A stretch of DNA of 45,386 nucleotides. Source: Nemertoderma westbladi. Lineage: Eukaryota > Xenacoelomorpha > Nemertodermatida > Nemertodermatidae. Below, one piece after another: positions 36,001 to 41,310 of the stretch (its first letter is position 1; each line of letters begins with the position of its first letter). The position numbers and the translations under genes are program-made. The notes under the pieces were generated by a model. It was not told the origin of the DNA, ran no database searches, and was given only the letters and a program-made list of their open reading frames with translations. The DNA lies in the NCBI GenBank assembly GCA_032718475.1, contig JAUCBJ010003836.1:1-45386 (forward strand). Reading direction: 5' to 3'.

Positions 36001-36972
36001 ATTAGTTATGGCTACTTAGTATTAGTTATGGCTATTAGTATTAGTTATGGCTAATAGTATTAGTTATGGCTATTAGTATTAGTTATTGCTAATAGTATTA
36101 GTTATGGCTATTAGTATTAGTTATGGCTATTAGTATTAGTTATGGCTATTAGTATTAGTTATGGCTATTAGTATTAGTTATGGCTATTAGTATTAGTTAT
36201 GGCTATTAGTATTAGTTATGGCTATTAGTATTAGTTATGGCTATTAGTATTATGCATTATGTTTGATTTTTCCTGTTGTGAGTTTCCTGTGTGACTCCAA
36301 TTGAATTGCGCGTTCAAACTATAAAATGTAAGAGGTATTAATAATTGTTGCAACGCGGAACTTACGGACACACAGCTGAGGCGGCAGACCCAAGCAGAAC
36401 ATATATTGTACCGGTAGAAGGAAGGCCAAGAAACCGATGTAGCCCAGCCAGACCTTGGCGAGAGTGTTCCTATCAAGTATGATAAGGAAGCCAAGGACGA
36501 CGCAGTAGATGATGGAATATAGATCCAATCGGATACAAATAGTGATCATAGAGCATACAAAGCACATCTAATGTAAACGAAGATACATTAATGCAATGTA
36601 GATTACAGAAAAAACATTACAGACTTTATTATAAAACATTAGCATGGCCTAACCATGTAAAGTTGACGTTGTTTTGAAATGAATTAAGTTAAATAGCAAT
36701 TAGTAAATAGTCGCACAAATTACGAAAAAATACTAAGAATCGGTAGATTTAATTTCTGGTGAAACCCTCACCTCAACTCCGAACTTGTAGAAACCGTAAT
36801 TACCCAGGAACATAAGAAAGTGTCGGATGCTTTTATCAGCGTGTTTTCTTTCGATTCCGGGGAATAGAATTCCCCGTGGTGGGGTTTTCTCTCCCCGTTC
36901 CCACCGGAAAACCTTCTGGTGACGCTTCACTAATTCCTCGAGTACCAACACCAGAATTATGGCGAGATAACC
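6942..36972 (-). CDS. PIEZO: PIEZO mechanosensitive ion channel gene, central part (11 exons, both ends missing)
   Basis: Eleven minus-strand exons, each with AG before and GT after, join in consistent phase to about 570 codons. Joined landmarks match the PIEZO family in order: FYKFGVE; LLPVQYMFCLGLPPQLC; QYPW; WMYLPDYLNPPKS; CPFDKLKFFLFAYCFW; GVTRISIFCAGY; NCWFVQV; WDGICFTLILMQRRIF; ASRGAMLF. PIEZOs are very large trimeric channels opened by membrane tension. This segment corresponds to arm transmembrane units plus the start of the cytosolic beam helix that follows LASRG in vertebrate PIEZO1. The N-terminal half, latch, cap and pore are absent. Introns run 204 (36568-36771), 2412, 447, 1606, 7780, 1750, 8876, 3364, 323 and 1558 bp. 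No frameshift or internal stop was seen. Identification is strong; junctions in the disordered linker rest on phase and splice-site logic. Confidence 0.95.
7173..8730 (-). other. PIEZO intron 10
   Basis: AT-rich with no coding signal. It holds a pure C-run at about 7763-7780 and several CCGGTA-containing motifs (8276, 8365). Nothing else was recognised. Confidence 0.6.
8731..8763 (-). CDS. PIEZO: PIEZO exon J: 33-nt microexon
   Basis: Acceptor TATTGCAG|GTGATG and a very strong donor GATAAAG|GTAAGAAT enclose 33 nt encoding GDEPPAYESDK with the flanking bases. Phase 1 to phase 1, so it is a candidate cassette exon in the linker loop. It is found only from the splice sites and phase, because it is far too short for ORF detection. 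Confidence 0.8.
9087..9200 (-). CDS. PIEZO: PIEZO exon I (114 nt): acidic linker
   Basis: Acceptor TTTTGTAG|ATTTTC, donor GTACCAG|GTAAAT. Joined to exon 12565-12725 (G + AT = Asp) it reads DFLYFDTDEEDESENGADQ, then RGPQAHTVVAYADEGGSVP. Strongly acidic and disordered, typical of the variable cytosolic loop after the beam. Phase 1 to phase 1, so it is skippable without a frameshift. Confidence 0.85.
9658..9743. repeat. Tandem duplication of 43 bp
   Basis: GTTACAGTGCAGTGGCACGT plus TATTCTAATCAAAACAATAAACC occurs twice back to back. The core (GTTACAG ... AAAACAATAAAC) resembles the 68-bp array at 30300-30655. Confidence 0.75.
9770..10910. mobile_element. Foldback-like element with tandem-repeat arms
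   Basis: The left arm (about 9770-9935) has repeats of CGTTTCGGCAACT with 20-24-bp spacing. The right arm (about 10625-10900) has the exact inverse, AGTTGCCGAAACGCGACTATG, in about 12 tandem copies. About 690 bp of unrelated AT-rich sequence separates them. This matches the layout of foldback transposons, with inverted termini made of short tandem repeats. No transposase frame is present. It lies inside PIEZO intron 8. The small plus-strand frames over the right arm are repeat artefacts. Confidence 0.65.
11243..12603 (-). repeat. 48/52-bp minisatellite made of duplicated exon-end + 5' splice site (PIEZO intron 8)
   Basis: About 27 tandem units start at the end of PIEZO exon 12565-12725. On the transcribed strand each unit is an exon tail of about 40 nt (CGGGGAAAGAAAACAATCCC then CACTAATGATTCCG) followed by the donor and intron start (GTTAGTGAACGG). 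Exon-proximal units are 52 bp (GATTCCG|GTTAGTGAA). Distal units near 11.25-11.8 kb are 48 bp (ATGGCG|GTTAGTGAA). At the far end the last donor runs into unique intron sequence (GTTAGTGAAC|TTATAAGAG), as expected for an amplified ancestral junction. Confidence 0.9.
12563..12564 (-). other. 5' splice site (donor) used for PIEZO exon 12565-12725, embedded in repeat unit 1
   Basis: GATTACG|GTTAGTGA on the minus strand. This copy is chosen because it is the first and joins in phase to exon 9087-9200. Reading past it gives GGT TAG, an in-frame stop, so any later copy would truncate the protein. Confidence 0.75.
12565..12725 (-). CDS. PIEZO: PIEZO exon H (161 nt): start of the beam helix
   Basis: Acceptor TTCCTCACAG|AGGGG. 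With AG from the previous exon it reads (S)RGAMLFNELRKKMIKARQ, then EMESVMKLRQSVQKIRRRAK and RRGKKTIPGATNDY. The conserved SRGA start followed by a long charged helix matches the beam that links the PIEZO arm to the pore module (about residues 1300-1362 in mouse PIEZO1, from family knowledge). The last 38 nt or so are also the first unit of the minisatellite, so the exon end and the repeat are the same DNA. The alternative internal GTs (GTGATG, GTTCAG) are poorer donors and would cut the helix. Confidence 0.88.
12726..13027 (-). other. 3' end of PIEZO intron 7
   Basis: The only non-repeat part of the 8.9-kb intron, about 300 bp. It includes the acceptor (CCTCACAG at 12726-12733) preceded by AT-rich sequence. 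No exon was seen. Confidence 0.7.
13028..21620 (-). repeat. 33-bp minisatellite (about 260 copies) made of duplicated exon-end + 5' splice site (PIEZO intron 7)
   Basis: Minus-strand unit: GAGGAGGCTGAACAGGCATC + CAG, then GTAACTCTTA. The first 23 nt equal the end of PIEZO exon 21602-21764 (EEAEQAS plus AG) and the last 10 nt are the start of the intron. Plus-strand copies read GAGTTACCTGGATGCCTGTT and so on. Copies at about 13.2-17.5 kb are almost identical. Those at 17.7-21.3 kb carry recurrent variants (CAACCTCC, TTACTTGG, CTGGGTGCC, CCTTTAAG) in repeating order. At the far end the last donor enters unique sequence (GTAACTCTTA|TAAAGTTAAC). Two plus-strand frames and no minus-strand frame stay open; none looks like a gene. 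Confidence 0.95.
21600..21601 (-). other. 5' splice site (donor) used for PIEZO exon 21602-21764, first of about 260 copies
   Basis: CATCCAG|GTAACTC on the minus strand. AG + A from exon 12565-12725 restores AGA (Arg) in the conserved ASRGA. Reading through gives AGG TAA, a stop, so every later copy is a dead end for the protein. Confidence 0.85.
21602..21764 (-). CDS. PIEZO: PIEZO exon G (163 nt)
   Basis: Acceptor AATTTCCAG|AGATTG. With the previous G it reads EIAEGSFCEVPTSDAELTW, then WDGICFTLILMQRRIF, a hallmark PIEZO stretch (an acidic turn, then a transmembrane helix ending in QRR(I/V)F), then YFQYIVISLQEEAEQAS. The end leads into the beam. The exon tail encoding EEAEQAS is the parent sequence of the 33-bp array. 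Confidence 0.93.
21765..23514 (-). other. PIEZO intron 6
   Basis: It contains a truncated LINE on the same strand (22060-23240). The remaining 300 bp on either side are AT-rich with no further signal. Confidence 0.7.
22060..23240 (-). pseudogene. 5'-truncated non-LTR retrotransposon (LINE), reverse transcriptase to C-terminus
   Basis: A 392-codon open frame starts inside the reverse transcriptase: YGFRRGRSTLMAVRQLF, then FIDFTKAFDSVN (catalytic Asp), VVQGDKLSPLLFALF, and the YADD box near 22830-22843. A Cys-rich C-terminus (CICCLCSCQATEATHYINC) follows. No endonuclease or gag-like ORF, so it is a dead 5'-truncated copy. The frame is intact, so insertion is fairly recent. The clade was not determined. 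Confidence 0.88.
23515..23669 (-). CDS. PIEZO: PIEZO exon F (155 nt)
   Basis: Acceptor ATTTTACAG|GTGGAATTC, donor TTCATG|GTGAGTTT. With TT from the previous exon it reads LWNSLMFFTYMVILVKTLCQ, then FLACVFFQTLNDSNCWFVQV and TGVICFRENYVH. This aligns with the PIEZO block where W.....YN..VI..KN..S is followed by (F/N)CW..Q..S..C. Two membrane-spanning stretches are evident. Confidence 0.92.
24011..27340 (-). pseudogene. 5'-truncated L1-like LINE, broken by a frameshift and a palindrome insertion
   Basis: Reading from the right on the minus strand: GGDGFTAEFFKFFW, QRQGVISLTQKKDKDPRFLD, NRRPITLLNVDYKLLTK, LINDDQSGFLTGYLGDNIRK, MADFQKAYDSVEW, RGFRQGDPLSSYLF and FADDLGLQ (about 26455-26475). The frame then changes near 25.87 kb, beside a 12-bp duplication (AGAGGTAATCCT twice), and continues with FQYKFVMRRIPTNQFL and the zinc-knuckle-like CTYCKEHVEDIDHLFWNC. 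The 3' end carries a poly(A) tail, seen as a T-run at about 24011-24036. L1/Tx1-like from the reverse transcriptase and C-terminal layout. Endonuclease and ORF1 are missing. Confidence 0.88.
24651..24964. mobile_element. Perfect 314-bp palindrome inserted in the L1-like LINE
   Basis: Centred on the TT at 24807-24808 between AGTCCTGACT and AGTCAGGACT. The arms, ending GTAGGGGGGAGTTTGATC and its inverse, match at every position I compared. The LINE frame resumes across it (GHRGNH then NIMFFFGLYKDSKHK). AATATT sits directly outside both ends, probably the target duplication. It resembles a palindromic MITE; ACCGGTA..TACCGGT lies near the centre. Confidence 0.8.
27995..28359. other. Upstream region of the SLC46-like gene
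   Basis: About 365 bp with no coding sequence. In-frame stop TGA at 28348-28350 precedes the chosen ATG. No convincing TATA box or splice acceptor was identified, so any 5' non-coding exon is unknown. Confidence 0.4.
28360..29835 (+). CDS. SLC46/PCFT-like major facilitator transporter, single exon, 491 aa
   Basis: The start is ATG at 28360 (MLNWLTRSGTERS); the stop codon at 28348 lies in frame just upstream. Features: an N-terminal helix after RWVTIEPAVV (SLC46 members share a V(E/I)P motif here), an extracellular loop with likely N-glycosylation sites (NFSYNASG, NTSSS), and the MFS signature WLASLSDQYGRRSIL between TM2 and TM3. GVSIAYSYVADVTEPGKRR and SGANGSGLAMGPILGGFLI follow. About 12 hydrophobic segments end in a cytosolic acidic tail with a di-leucine-like EPLLDD. 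The family moves folates, drugs or small metabolites, often with protons; the substrate here cannot be told. It lies antisense inside PIEZO intron 5. No introns and no decay, so probably functional; it could have arisen by retroposition. Confidence 0.9.
   Translation: MLNWLTRSGTERSLSIAKHRWVTIEPAVVALCFVFGLQNPTDKAYVYQRFAMYRNFSYNASGVSVCNVNTSSSQYHIEEEVQSQTSIFGIYQSISLLLPATIMGSWLASLSDQYGRRSILLIPYIGCAIGSVIYILTVIYELPLYVLIFSNFCSGFGGYMSGGVSIAYSYVADVTEPGKRRSLRIVVVSGANGSGLAMGPILGGFLIQEYGYLPPLILMLIVSLTAFFYVMIFVEETVIYDASKQILFNPLEPLRKMTKVMTSGNRKTIICLWVYLGSIVILAGIELGISSPFILYAMKSPFCLDPFQVGILQTLRGSSYVVSLFAVVIFQNCLKDFIIAVIGMLSQQSGILMIAFSQSSVYLYVATCVEFLKCIATPLVRSAMSELIDSSNQGALFASIVFFESCVMMLSIVTFNYIYPATLAISANFVFYLGAGIITIPIVLYLLGCFLDYNMNHHAIDVIEPLLDDTAEQNVEGSCDLLRDDDKGVIH
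30077..30082 (+). terminator. Polyadenylation signal AATAAA for the SLC46-like gene
   Basis: AATAAA lies 242 bp past the stop codon. It is the first canonical signal downstream, in an AT-rich stretch. Confidence 0.45.
30300..30655. repeat. 68-bp tandem repeat, about 5 copies
   Basis: The unit includes TTGTTACCAATTGGGGAAAA, GGAGCAGGTTACAGAGGTAG and TTTTATAACCAAAACAATAA. Successive TACCAATT starts are at 30333, 30401, 30469 and 30537, so the period is exactly 68. It lies about 220 bp after the SLC46-like gene's poly(A) signal. Confidence 0.85.
30920..31060. repeat. Solo terminal fragment of the 3113-4811 element family
   Basis: ATACACCGTGTCCTGGAATA, a C-run at about 30965-30980, then TATTTTTGCTTTGATT and TTTAGCTACAAG(C)CTTTGAAAA match the left end of the 3.1-kb element in order. 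Only one end is present. Confidence 0.55.
31274..31364. repeat. 45-bp direct duplication
   Basis: GGTACTTTATTTTTGCCGGT plus AATAT occurs at 31274 and 31319, with related CCACCA spacers. Confidence 0.6.
31450..31635 (-). CDS. PIEZO: PIEZO exon E (186 nt)
   Basis: Acceptor ATCCCAACAG|GTGTCC, donor AAGAAATT|GTAAGTGG. With AA from the previous exon it reads KCPFDKLKFFLFAYCFWVTL, then ILLIAIGVTRISIFCAGYVF and FAFFFLWLGPEFIIKPHAKM. G(T/V)TRI(S/N)IFC.GY is one of the best-conserved PIEZO blocks. It encodes two to three membrane helices of one arm unit. This exon first identified the gene. Confidence 0.95.
31672..32111. mobile_element. MITE with inverted ends, PIEZO intron 4
   Basis: AAGCCCGGTTTACACGTGCC (31671) and GAGCAACTT repeats are mirrored by AAGTTGCTC...AGTTGCCACGTGTAAAGC, ending near 32111. 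The interior has a G-run (about 31786-31802) and no coding capacity. Confidence 0.65.
32163..32393. mobile_element. About 230-bp MITE with TIRs of about 50 bp, PIEZO intron 4
   Basis: AAAAAGTAAGCGGAAAACAC then TCTCTCATTTTC...TTTAG on the left is inverted on the right (CTAAATTGAAAATGAGAGAA then GTGTTTTCCGCTTACTTTTT). Confidence 0.75.
33242..33361 (-). CDS. PIEZO: PIEZO exon D (120 nt): hydrophilic loop
   Basis: Acceptor ATTCCGTAG|AGTATTCC, donor AGAGATAA|GTGAGTTT. With AG from the previous exon it reads RVFQEEKKYEGTMNGGGDNK, then PVDRDKQHIKDNPVPDYMRD. This is the short hydrophilic loop before the CPFDKLKFF membrane block. Conservation is low, but (Q..)VFQ.E and NP.P(D/N) fit the family. Both junction phases agree. 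Confidence 0.88.
33809..33953 (-). CDS. PIEZO: PIEZO exon C (145 nt)
   Basis: Acceptor GGCTGATAG|AATACCCG, donor CAACAGAG|GTATCTA. With C from the previous exon it reads QYPWMRLGEGGMDPNLSEWM, then YLPDYLNPPKSTLLVIDFVQ and LILACLQQR. The (D/Q)YPW ... (K/E)W.YLPD....P...LL..DF pattern is diagnostic of PIEZO. Confidence 0.94.
34668..34801. repeat. 19-bp tandem repeat, about 7 copies
   Basis: The unit TAGTTATAAAAGTAATAAT starts at 34668 and 34687 and onward, period 19. It shares both period and the TAGTTAT start with the larger array 180 bp to the right, so the two may be one diverged family. Confidence 0.8.
34981..36252 (-). repeat. 19-bp tandem repeat, about 66 copies, PIEZO intron 2
   Basis: Plus unit TATGGCTATTAGTATTAGT; GG positions 34989, 35008 and 35027 give period 19. 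Occasional 6-bp insertions (ACTATT) mark longer repeating blocks (35475, 35731, 35809, 35893). On the transcribed strand the unit reads ATAACTAATACTAATAGCC, with two CTAAT branch-point-like motifs. The array ends about 115 bp from the donor of exon 36366-36567 and is not a copy of it. Confidence 0.9.
36366..36567 (-). CDS. PIEZO: PIEZO exon B (202 nt)
   Basis: Acceptor TTTACATTAG|ATGTGC, donor TGTGTCC|GTAAGTTC. Reads MCFVCSMITICIRLDLYSII, YCVVLGFLIILDRNTLAKVW, LGYIGFLAFLLPVQYMFCLG and LPPQLCV. A run of membrane helices ends in the highly conserved (L)LCLG.PP.LC motif of PIEZO. The first Met is internal, not a start. Phase 0 at its 5' side. Confidence 0.94.
36772..36972 (-). CDS. PIEZO: PIEZO exon A (201 nt), most 5' exon visible
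   Basis: Acceptor TTTATCACAG|GGTTATC, donor GTTGAG|GTGAGGG. Reads GYLAIILVLVLEELVKRHQK, then VFRWERGEKTPPRGILFPGI, ERKHADKSIRHFLMFLGNY and GFYKFGVE. NY.FYKFG.E is a conserved PIEZO motif. The long basic loop is cytosolic. Exactly 67 codons, phase 0 at both ends. No earlier PIEZO exon was found up to 45386. Confidence 0.9.
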
Positions 36973-37210
36973 CTGTGATAAAAATACGAACAGTAGAAAG
37001 ATACAGATAAGGACGATATAACTCCTAATGTGAATGTAAATCAGAATGTTTATTCGGAGTAGTCATCTACCCTTCTATACATCAAGTCGTCCTGTAGTAA
37101 AACTGTATTAGTTCGCTCCATGTAGACATAAGTTAGTATTATATAAAGATGTTAAGTGCTACAGGACCGTCGCTAAGATCTGCGGGGACTCCCCCAAAAG
37201 AAACCGCAGA

Positions 37211-37233
37211 CCCCCCCCCCCCCCCCCCCCCCC
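37211..37233. repeat. Homopolymer C tract
   Basis: 23 consecutive C residues. Other long C or G runs are at about 3156, 4727, 7763, 30965 and 31786. Lengths may be unreliable in the assembly. Confidence 0.85.
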
Positions 37234-37773
37234 TTATTCTTAAAATTGTTTATAAAACATTATACATTGCAAGGTACTTAGTACCATGCGTGAGGCTACT
37301 TCGAGTTTTACATGTAAGTCCAAACATCTGATGTTTAAAAATCAATAATATTAGATAATTATTTTGCAATTATATTGGAAAAAGGTTGTAAAAGTGTAAA
37401 AGGTTTTGCGTCTTTCAAGCTCATTAGGACATGACCCTAATGATTTACATAGTCTAATGTTGTAATAGGCGTCAGACATAGATCTGTTTGATATCTAGAG
37501 CACGACACACCGAAAGTAAACGTTAATGCATTCCCTGTAAGCCTGTATTATTGCAAGAATTATATTGCAAGAATCAACCGACTGAGACCCTGAGGCCCCT
37601 GAGACCAAATTGTATACTGCCAATATTTATGAGACTCCCTTTGGGGGTCTCAGGAATTCTTACCCCGCGAGTATTCTTAGCCCGCAAAACAATAACGTTT
37701 ATTGTTTTGCTTCCCCCAATACGCCTCTGAAAACTGCTCTTTTACTAACCTGCTCCTTTAATATTGGTAAGGA

Positions 37774-38409
37774 TAGTCACGGGCTAAGGATACTCACGGG
37801 CTAAGGATACTCGCGGGCTAAGGATACTCGCGGGCCAAGGATAGTCGCGGGCTAAGAATACTCACGGGCTAAGGATACTCGCTGGCTAAGAATACTCGCG
37901 GGCTAAGGATACTCGCGGGCTAAGGATACTCGCGGTCGCGGGCTAAGAATACTCGCGGGCTAAGGATACTCGCGGGCTAAGGATACTCGCGGTCGCGGGC
38001 TAAGAATACTCGCGGGCTAAGGATACTCGCGGTCTAAGGATACTCGCGGTCGCGGGCTAAGAATACTCGCGGGCTAAGGATTCTCGCGGGCTAACGATAC
38101 TCGGGGGCTAAGGATACTCGCGGTCGCGGGCTAAGAATACTCGCGGGCTAAGGATACTCGCGGGCTAAGGATACTCGCGGTCGCGGGCTAAGAATACTCG
38201 CGGGCTAAGGATACTCGCGGGCTAAGGATACTCGCGGTCGCGGGCTAAGAATACTCGCGGGCTAAGGATACTCGCGGGCTAAGGATACTCGCGGGCTAAG
38301 GATACTCGCGGGCTAAGGATACTCGCGGTCGCGGGCTAAGAATACTCGCGGGTTAAGGATACTCGGGGGCTAAGGATACTCGCGGTCGCGGGCTAAGAAT
38401 ACTCGCGGG
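37774..38409. repeat. 17-bp tandem repeat with 23-bp variant units
   Basis: Unit GCGGGCTAAGGATACTC (17 bp). Many units carry an extra GCGGTC (23 bp), and some have GAATACTC. The alternation of 17- and 23-bp units recurs, giving a higher-order pattern. The array is interrupted at 38417 by a 2.85-kb transposon and resumes at 41268-41310. Confidence 0.9.
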
Positions 38410-38942
38410 TTAAGGATTAGGGTGGAGTGAAAAAAACTTTTTTCTTTATTTTTAAGGGAAGCACTATTTTTCTGATGCCAAATCGGTCTAAACTCACTTT
38501 GCAAAAAAAAAATTTTGATTTCGAAAAATTCTAAGCGGGCCTCATGACACTTGAAAATTTCAAATTTTTGGGAAGGCAATGCCAGTTTTGAAAATTCCAG
38601 ATATTTTGTATTTTTGATAAAAATTAAAGAAGATGCAAAGATATAATGTCAAATAGGTTGGAAACAAACACAAAATGTGAAATTGTGATTTTCATATAAA
38701 TCTACCCCAGCCTCATGGACTTTAAAATTTTGCCAAATTTCACACAACAAATATACACATACAAATATACAGCAAACCTACTTCATAGCCTCTATAGTTG
38801 AAATCGATTTACTGGGGTTTGGAGTTCTTGCTGAGTAAAAACCATTTGCCTTTGTATCAAATTCCCAATAAGTATATTATAAACAGTAGGTATAGAAAGA
38901 AGGATATTTATAAATTAGGAAAACACTAGTAAAACAGTAAAA

Positions 38943-39174
38943 AAAAAGCAAACAGTCGGCCGAAGCCGGAGGCGACTCGAAGGCTCCTCTTTCGATAGCT
39001 GCTACCCGAGGGTAGGGGTGGGCGCTACTCCTATCCCAAGATTTGTTCCCAGTTATTTAACTGGTACTCATTTTATCGACCCCAGTGGATGAAAGGCTGA
39101 GTGGACCCTGGCGGGGCTGAACCTACAACCATTAGATTGCAGGCCCGGCGCTCAACCAACAGAGCTACCCCGCC
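38943..39174 (-). mobile_element. tRNA-headed SINE inserted in the left arm of the hAT-like element
   Basis: On the minus strand it starts GGCGGGGTAGCTCTGTTGG (A-box-like) with GTAGGTTCAGCCCCG (B-box-like), then a body with CACTGGGGTCGATAAAATGA, and ends with a T-run. TAGTAAAACAGTAAAA flanks both sides (38927 and 39175). The right arm of the host element shows the same site unoccupied (ACTGTTTTACTA near 40690). Confidence 0.8.
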
Positions 39175-39412
39175 TAGTAAAACAGTAAAACACTAGAAAA
39201 ACATATGAAAAACACTGTAAAGCACCCGACAGTGACAATATTGATCAGCAGGAAATTTAATACATGTATTACACTGAATTTGTAATCTTAAATGTAATCC
39301 TCGCATAGCACACGTTAAGGAATCTTCCTAAAACATAGGGAAAACATTATAAACCCTCTGAGAAACAGTGCAAAAATTATCAGCATTAAATTTTAACTAT
39401 ATGTTGCTATAA

Positions 39413-39655
39413 GGCGGGGTAGCTCAGTTGGCTGAGCACCAAGCCTGCAATTGATTTGTTGTAGGTTCAGCCCCACCAGGGTCCACTCAACTGCCTTTCG
39501 TCCACTGGGGTCGATAAAACGAGTACCAGTTAAATAGCAAATCGTGGCAGCAAATCTTGGGATAGGATTAGCGCCAACCCCTACCCTCTGGTAGCAGCTA
39601 TCGAAAGAGGAGCCTTCGGGTCGGGTCGCCTCGACGTTTTGCCTGGTATGCTGCA
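39413..39655 (+). mobile_element. Second copy of the same SINE family
   Basis: GGCGGGGTAGCTCAGTTGGC, then GTAGGTTCAGCCCCACC, CACTGGGGTCGATAAAACGA, GGATAGGATTAGCGCC and TAGCAGCTATCGAAAGAGGA match the 38943-39174 copy in the opposite orientation. The target duplication is unclear. Confidence 0.75.
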
Positions 39656-40027
39656 AATAATACTCAGCCAGTAGTACCAGTGTTGCTGTATTCTGGTATT
39701 AAATAGTGTACTTGTATTCCAGTATTGTTGTTAGTGTTAGATCATTTCATTTGCCAAAATGTTGACATTTGAAGTGTAGAAGTTGCGGTATTTAGTATTA
39801 AGGATACCATTGGTACCATAAAACCGAACTGACTTGAAAATCATGGGTGATGTGTTCTAGATCTTGCATCCGCGCTGCTAGCATGCCACTTCACTACAGT
39901 ATCTCTGTAAGCAGGACCTAAATGTGGCCCTCTTGCTGTCTTAATATTAAATACTACAACATCTGCACTTTAACTGTTCAACATTTAGCTGATGACAAGA
40001 TCCAACCCAAACAATAATTGAATATTG

Positions 40028-40281
40028 AATGGGAGAATCTTTTAGGCTCGTTAAGCCAAGGAATGCCTGTTCACCACCATGGGTGATCTTCCACAGTAAA
40101 CCCTTCCACTCTGTTTCCCAAGTTGCCTTGGTTCCCATTTATCGACCACTGAAGGATGAAAGCCGGGGTTGGGCTAGGCTGCAGCATTTAAAGCACTGTG
40201 CCCAAACAGTGCTGCCCCATCTGGGGATCGAACTAGGGCTCCCTAATCGGAAGCCCAGTAATGTCACCACTTGACCAAGCC
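40028..40281 (-). mobile_element. Third SINE, a different tRNA-headed family
   Basis: The minus strand begins GGCTTGGTCAAGTGGTGAC (A box) with CTAGTTCGATCCCC (B box) and carries TTTATCGACC...GATGAAAG (plus strand) as in the other two. AATTGAATATTG flanks both ends (40016-40027 and 40282-40293), a 12-bp target duplication. Confidence 0.75.
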
Positions 40282-41267
40282 AATTGAATATTGGAATACA
40301 CTAATACCAGAATCCACTATTACTGTGCCTCTACCGGCTGAAACAGGATAGCTGCTGAAATGCATGCTGATTGGTTACTCTTCCTTGGTTGCCTGGCAAT
40401 AATGGATTCTGTGTAGTATTAGACTCTATCAACTTATTTTTTAGCAGCATATTAGGTAAAATTTAATGCTATTTAATGTTATACTAATATTATAATAATC
40501 ACTGTTTTCTTGAACAGTTTATAGTGTTTCCGTAAGTTTTATGGTGATTACTTAATGGTGTGCTGTGAGAGGAGTACATTTAGGATTACCAATTCAGTGT
40601 AGTACATGTGCTAAATTTCCTGCTGATCAATATTGCCACTGTTTTCCGGGTGCTTTACAGTGTTTTTCATCTGTTTTTCTAGTGCTTTACTGTTTTACTA
40701 GTGTTTTCCTAATTTAGAATTATCCTTCTTCCTATACCTAACTGTTGTTTATAATATACTTATTGGGAATTTGATCCAAAGGTAAATTCACAGCCAGCAA
40801 GGTGGGTTTCTAGTATTGAAATATAGTTCTAATCAAATCAGGGGGCTTGGTTTTCACTCAGGAAGAACTCCAAACCACAGTAAATCGATTTCCACTATAG
40901 AGACTACGAAGAAGGTTTGCTGTATTTTAAGGGTGAAATTTGGCAAATTTTGCAAAATTTTAAAGGCCATGCGGCTGGGGTAGATTTATATGAATATCAC
41001 AATTTCACATTTTGTGTTTGTTTCCAACCTATTTGACATTAAATATATGCATCTTCCTTAACTTTTATCAAAAATACAAAATATCTGGGATTTTCAAAAC
41101 TGGCATTGCCTTCTCAAAAATTTGAAATTTTCAAGTGTCGTGAGGCCCGCTTAGAATTTTTCGAAATGAAAAATTTTTTTTTGCAAAGTTAGTTTAGACC
41201 GATTTGGCATCAGAAAAATAGTGCTTCCCTTAAAAATAAAGAAAAAAAATTTTTTCACTCCACCCTA

Positions 41268-41310
41268 TTAAGGATACTCGGGGGCTAAGGATACGCACGG
41301 GCTAAGAATT
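41268..41310. repeat. Distal remnant of the 17-bp array
   Basis: TTAAGGATACTCGGGGGCT and AAGGATACGCACGGGCTAAG continue the 37774-38409 array on the other side of the hAT-like insertion. Confidence 0.85.

Larger units (their letters stand above)
38418..41267. mobile_element. hAT-like non-autonomous element with TIRs of about 770 bp
   Basis: It begins TAGGGTGGAGTG and ends CACTCCACCCTA. The 8-bp sequence TTAAGGAT flanks both ends (38410-38417 and 41268-41275), the duplication length typical of hAT elements. The ends are inverted over about 770 bp (38418-39380, excluding a SINE, against about 40497-41267), with shared marks such as AAATCTACCCC and GATCAATATTG. No transposase frame, so non-autonomous. 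The interior carries SINE copies. It sits inside the 17-bp array. Confidence 0.75.

Noticed and set aside
34981-36252. 19-bp array as a third splice-junction minisatellite
   Set aside because: The unit does not match the tail of exon 36366-36567 or its donor (TGTGTCC|GTAAGTTC), and about 115 bp of unique sequence separates them.
36231-36494. 87-codon minus-strand frame overlapping PIEZO exon 36366-36567
   Set aside because: Different frame from the conserved PIEZO translation and runs into the 19-bp array; a shadow frame.
37149-38579. Further PIEZO exons upstream of 36972
   Set aside because: I checked the minus strand for membrane-rich in-phase frames with GT/AG borders and found only repeats and low-complexity sequence.
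39413-39485. Functional tRNA gene
   Set aside because: It has A- and B-box-like motifs but no convincing cloverleaf, and the same sequence recurs at 38943-39174 with a SINE body and target duplication.
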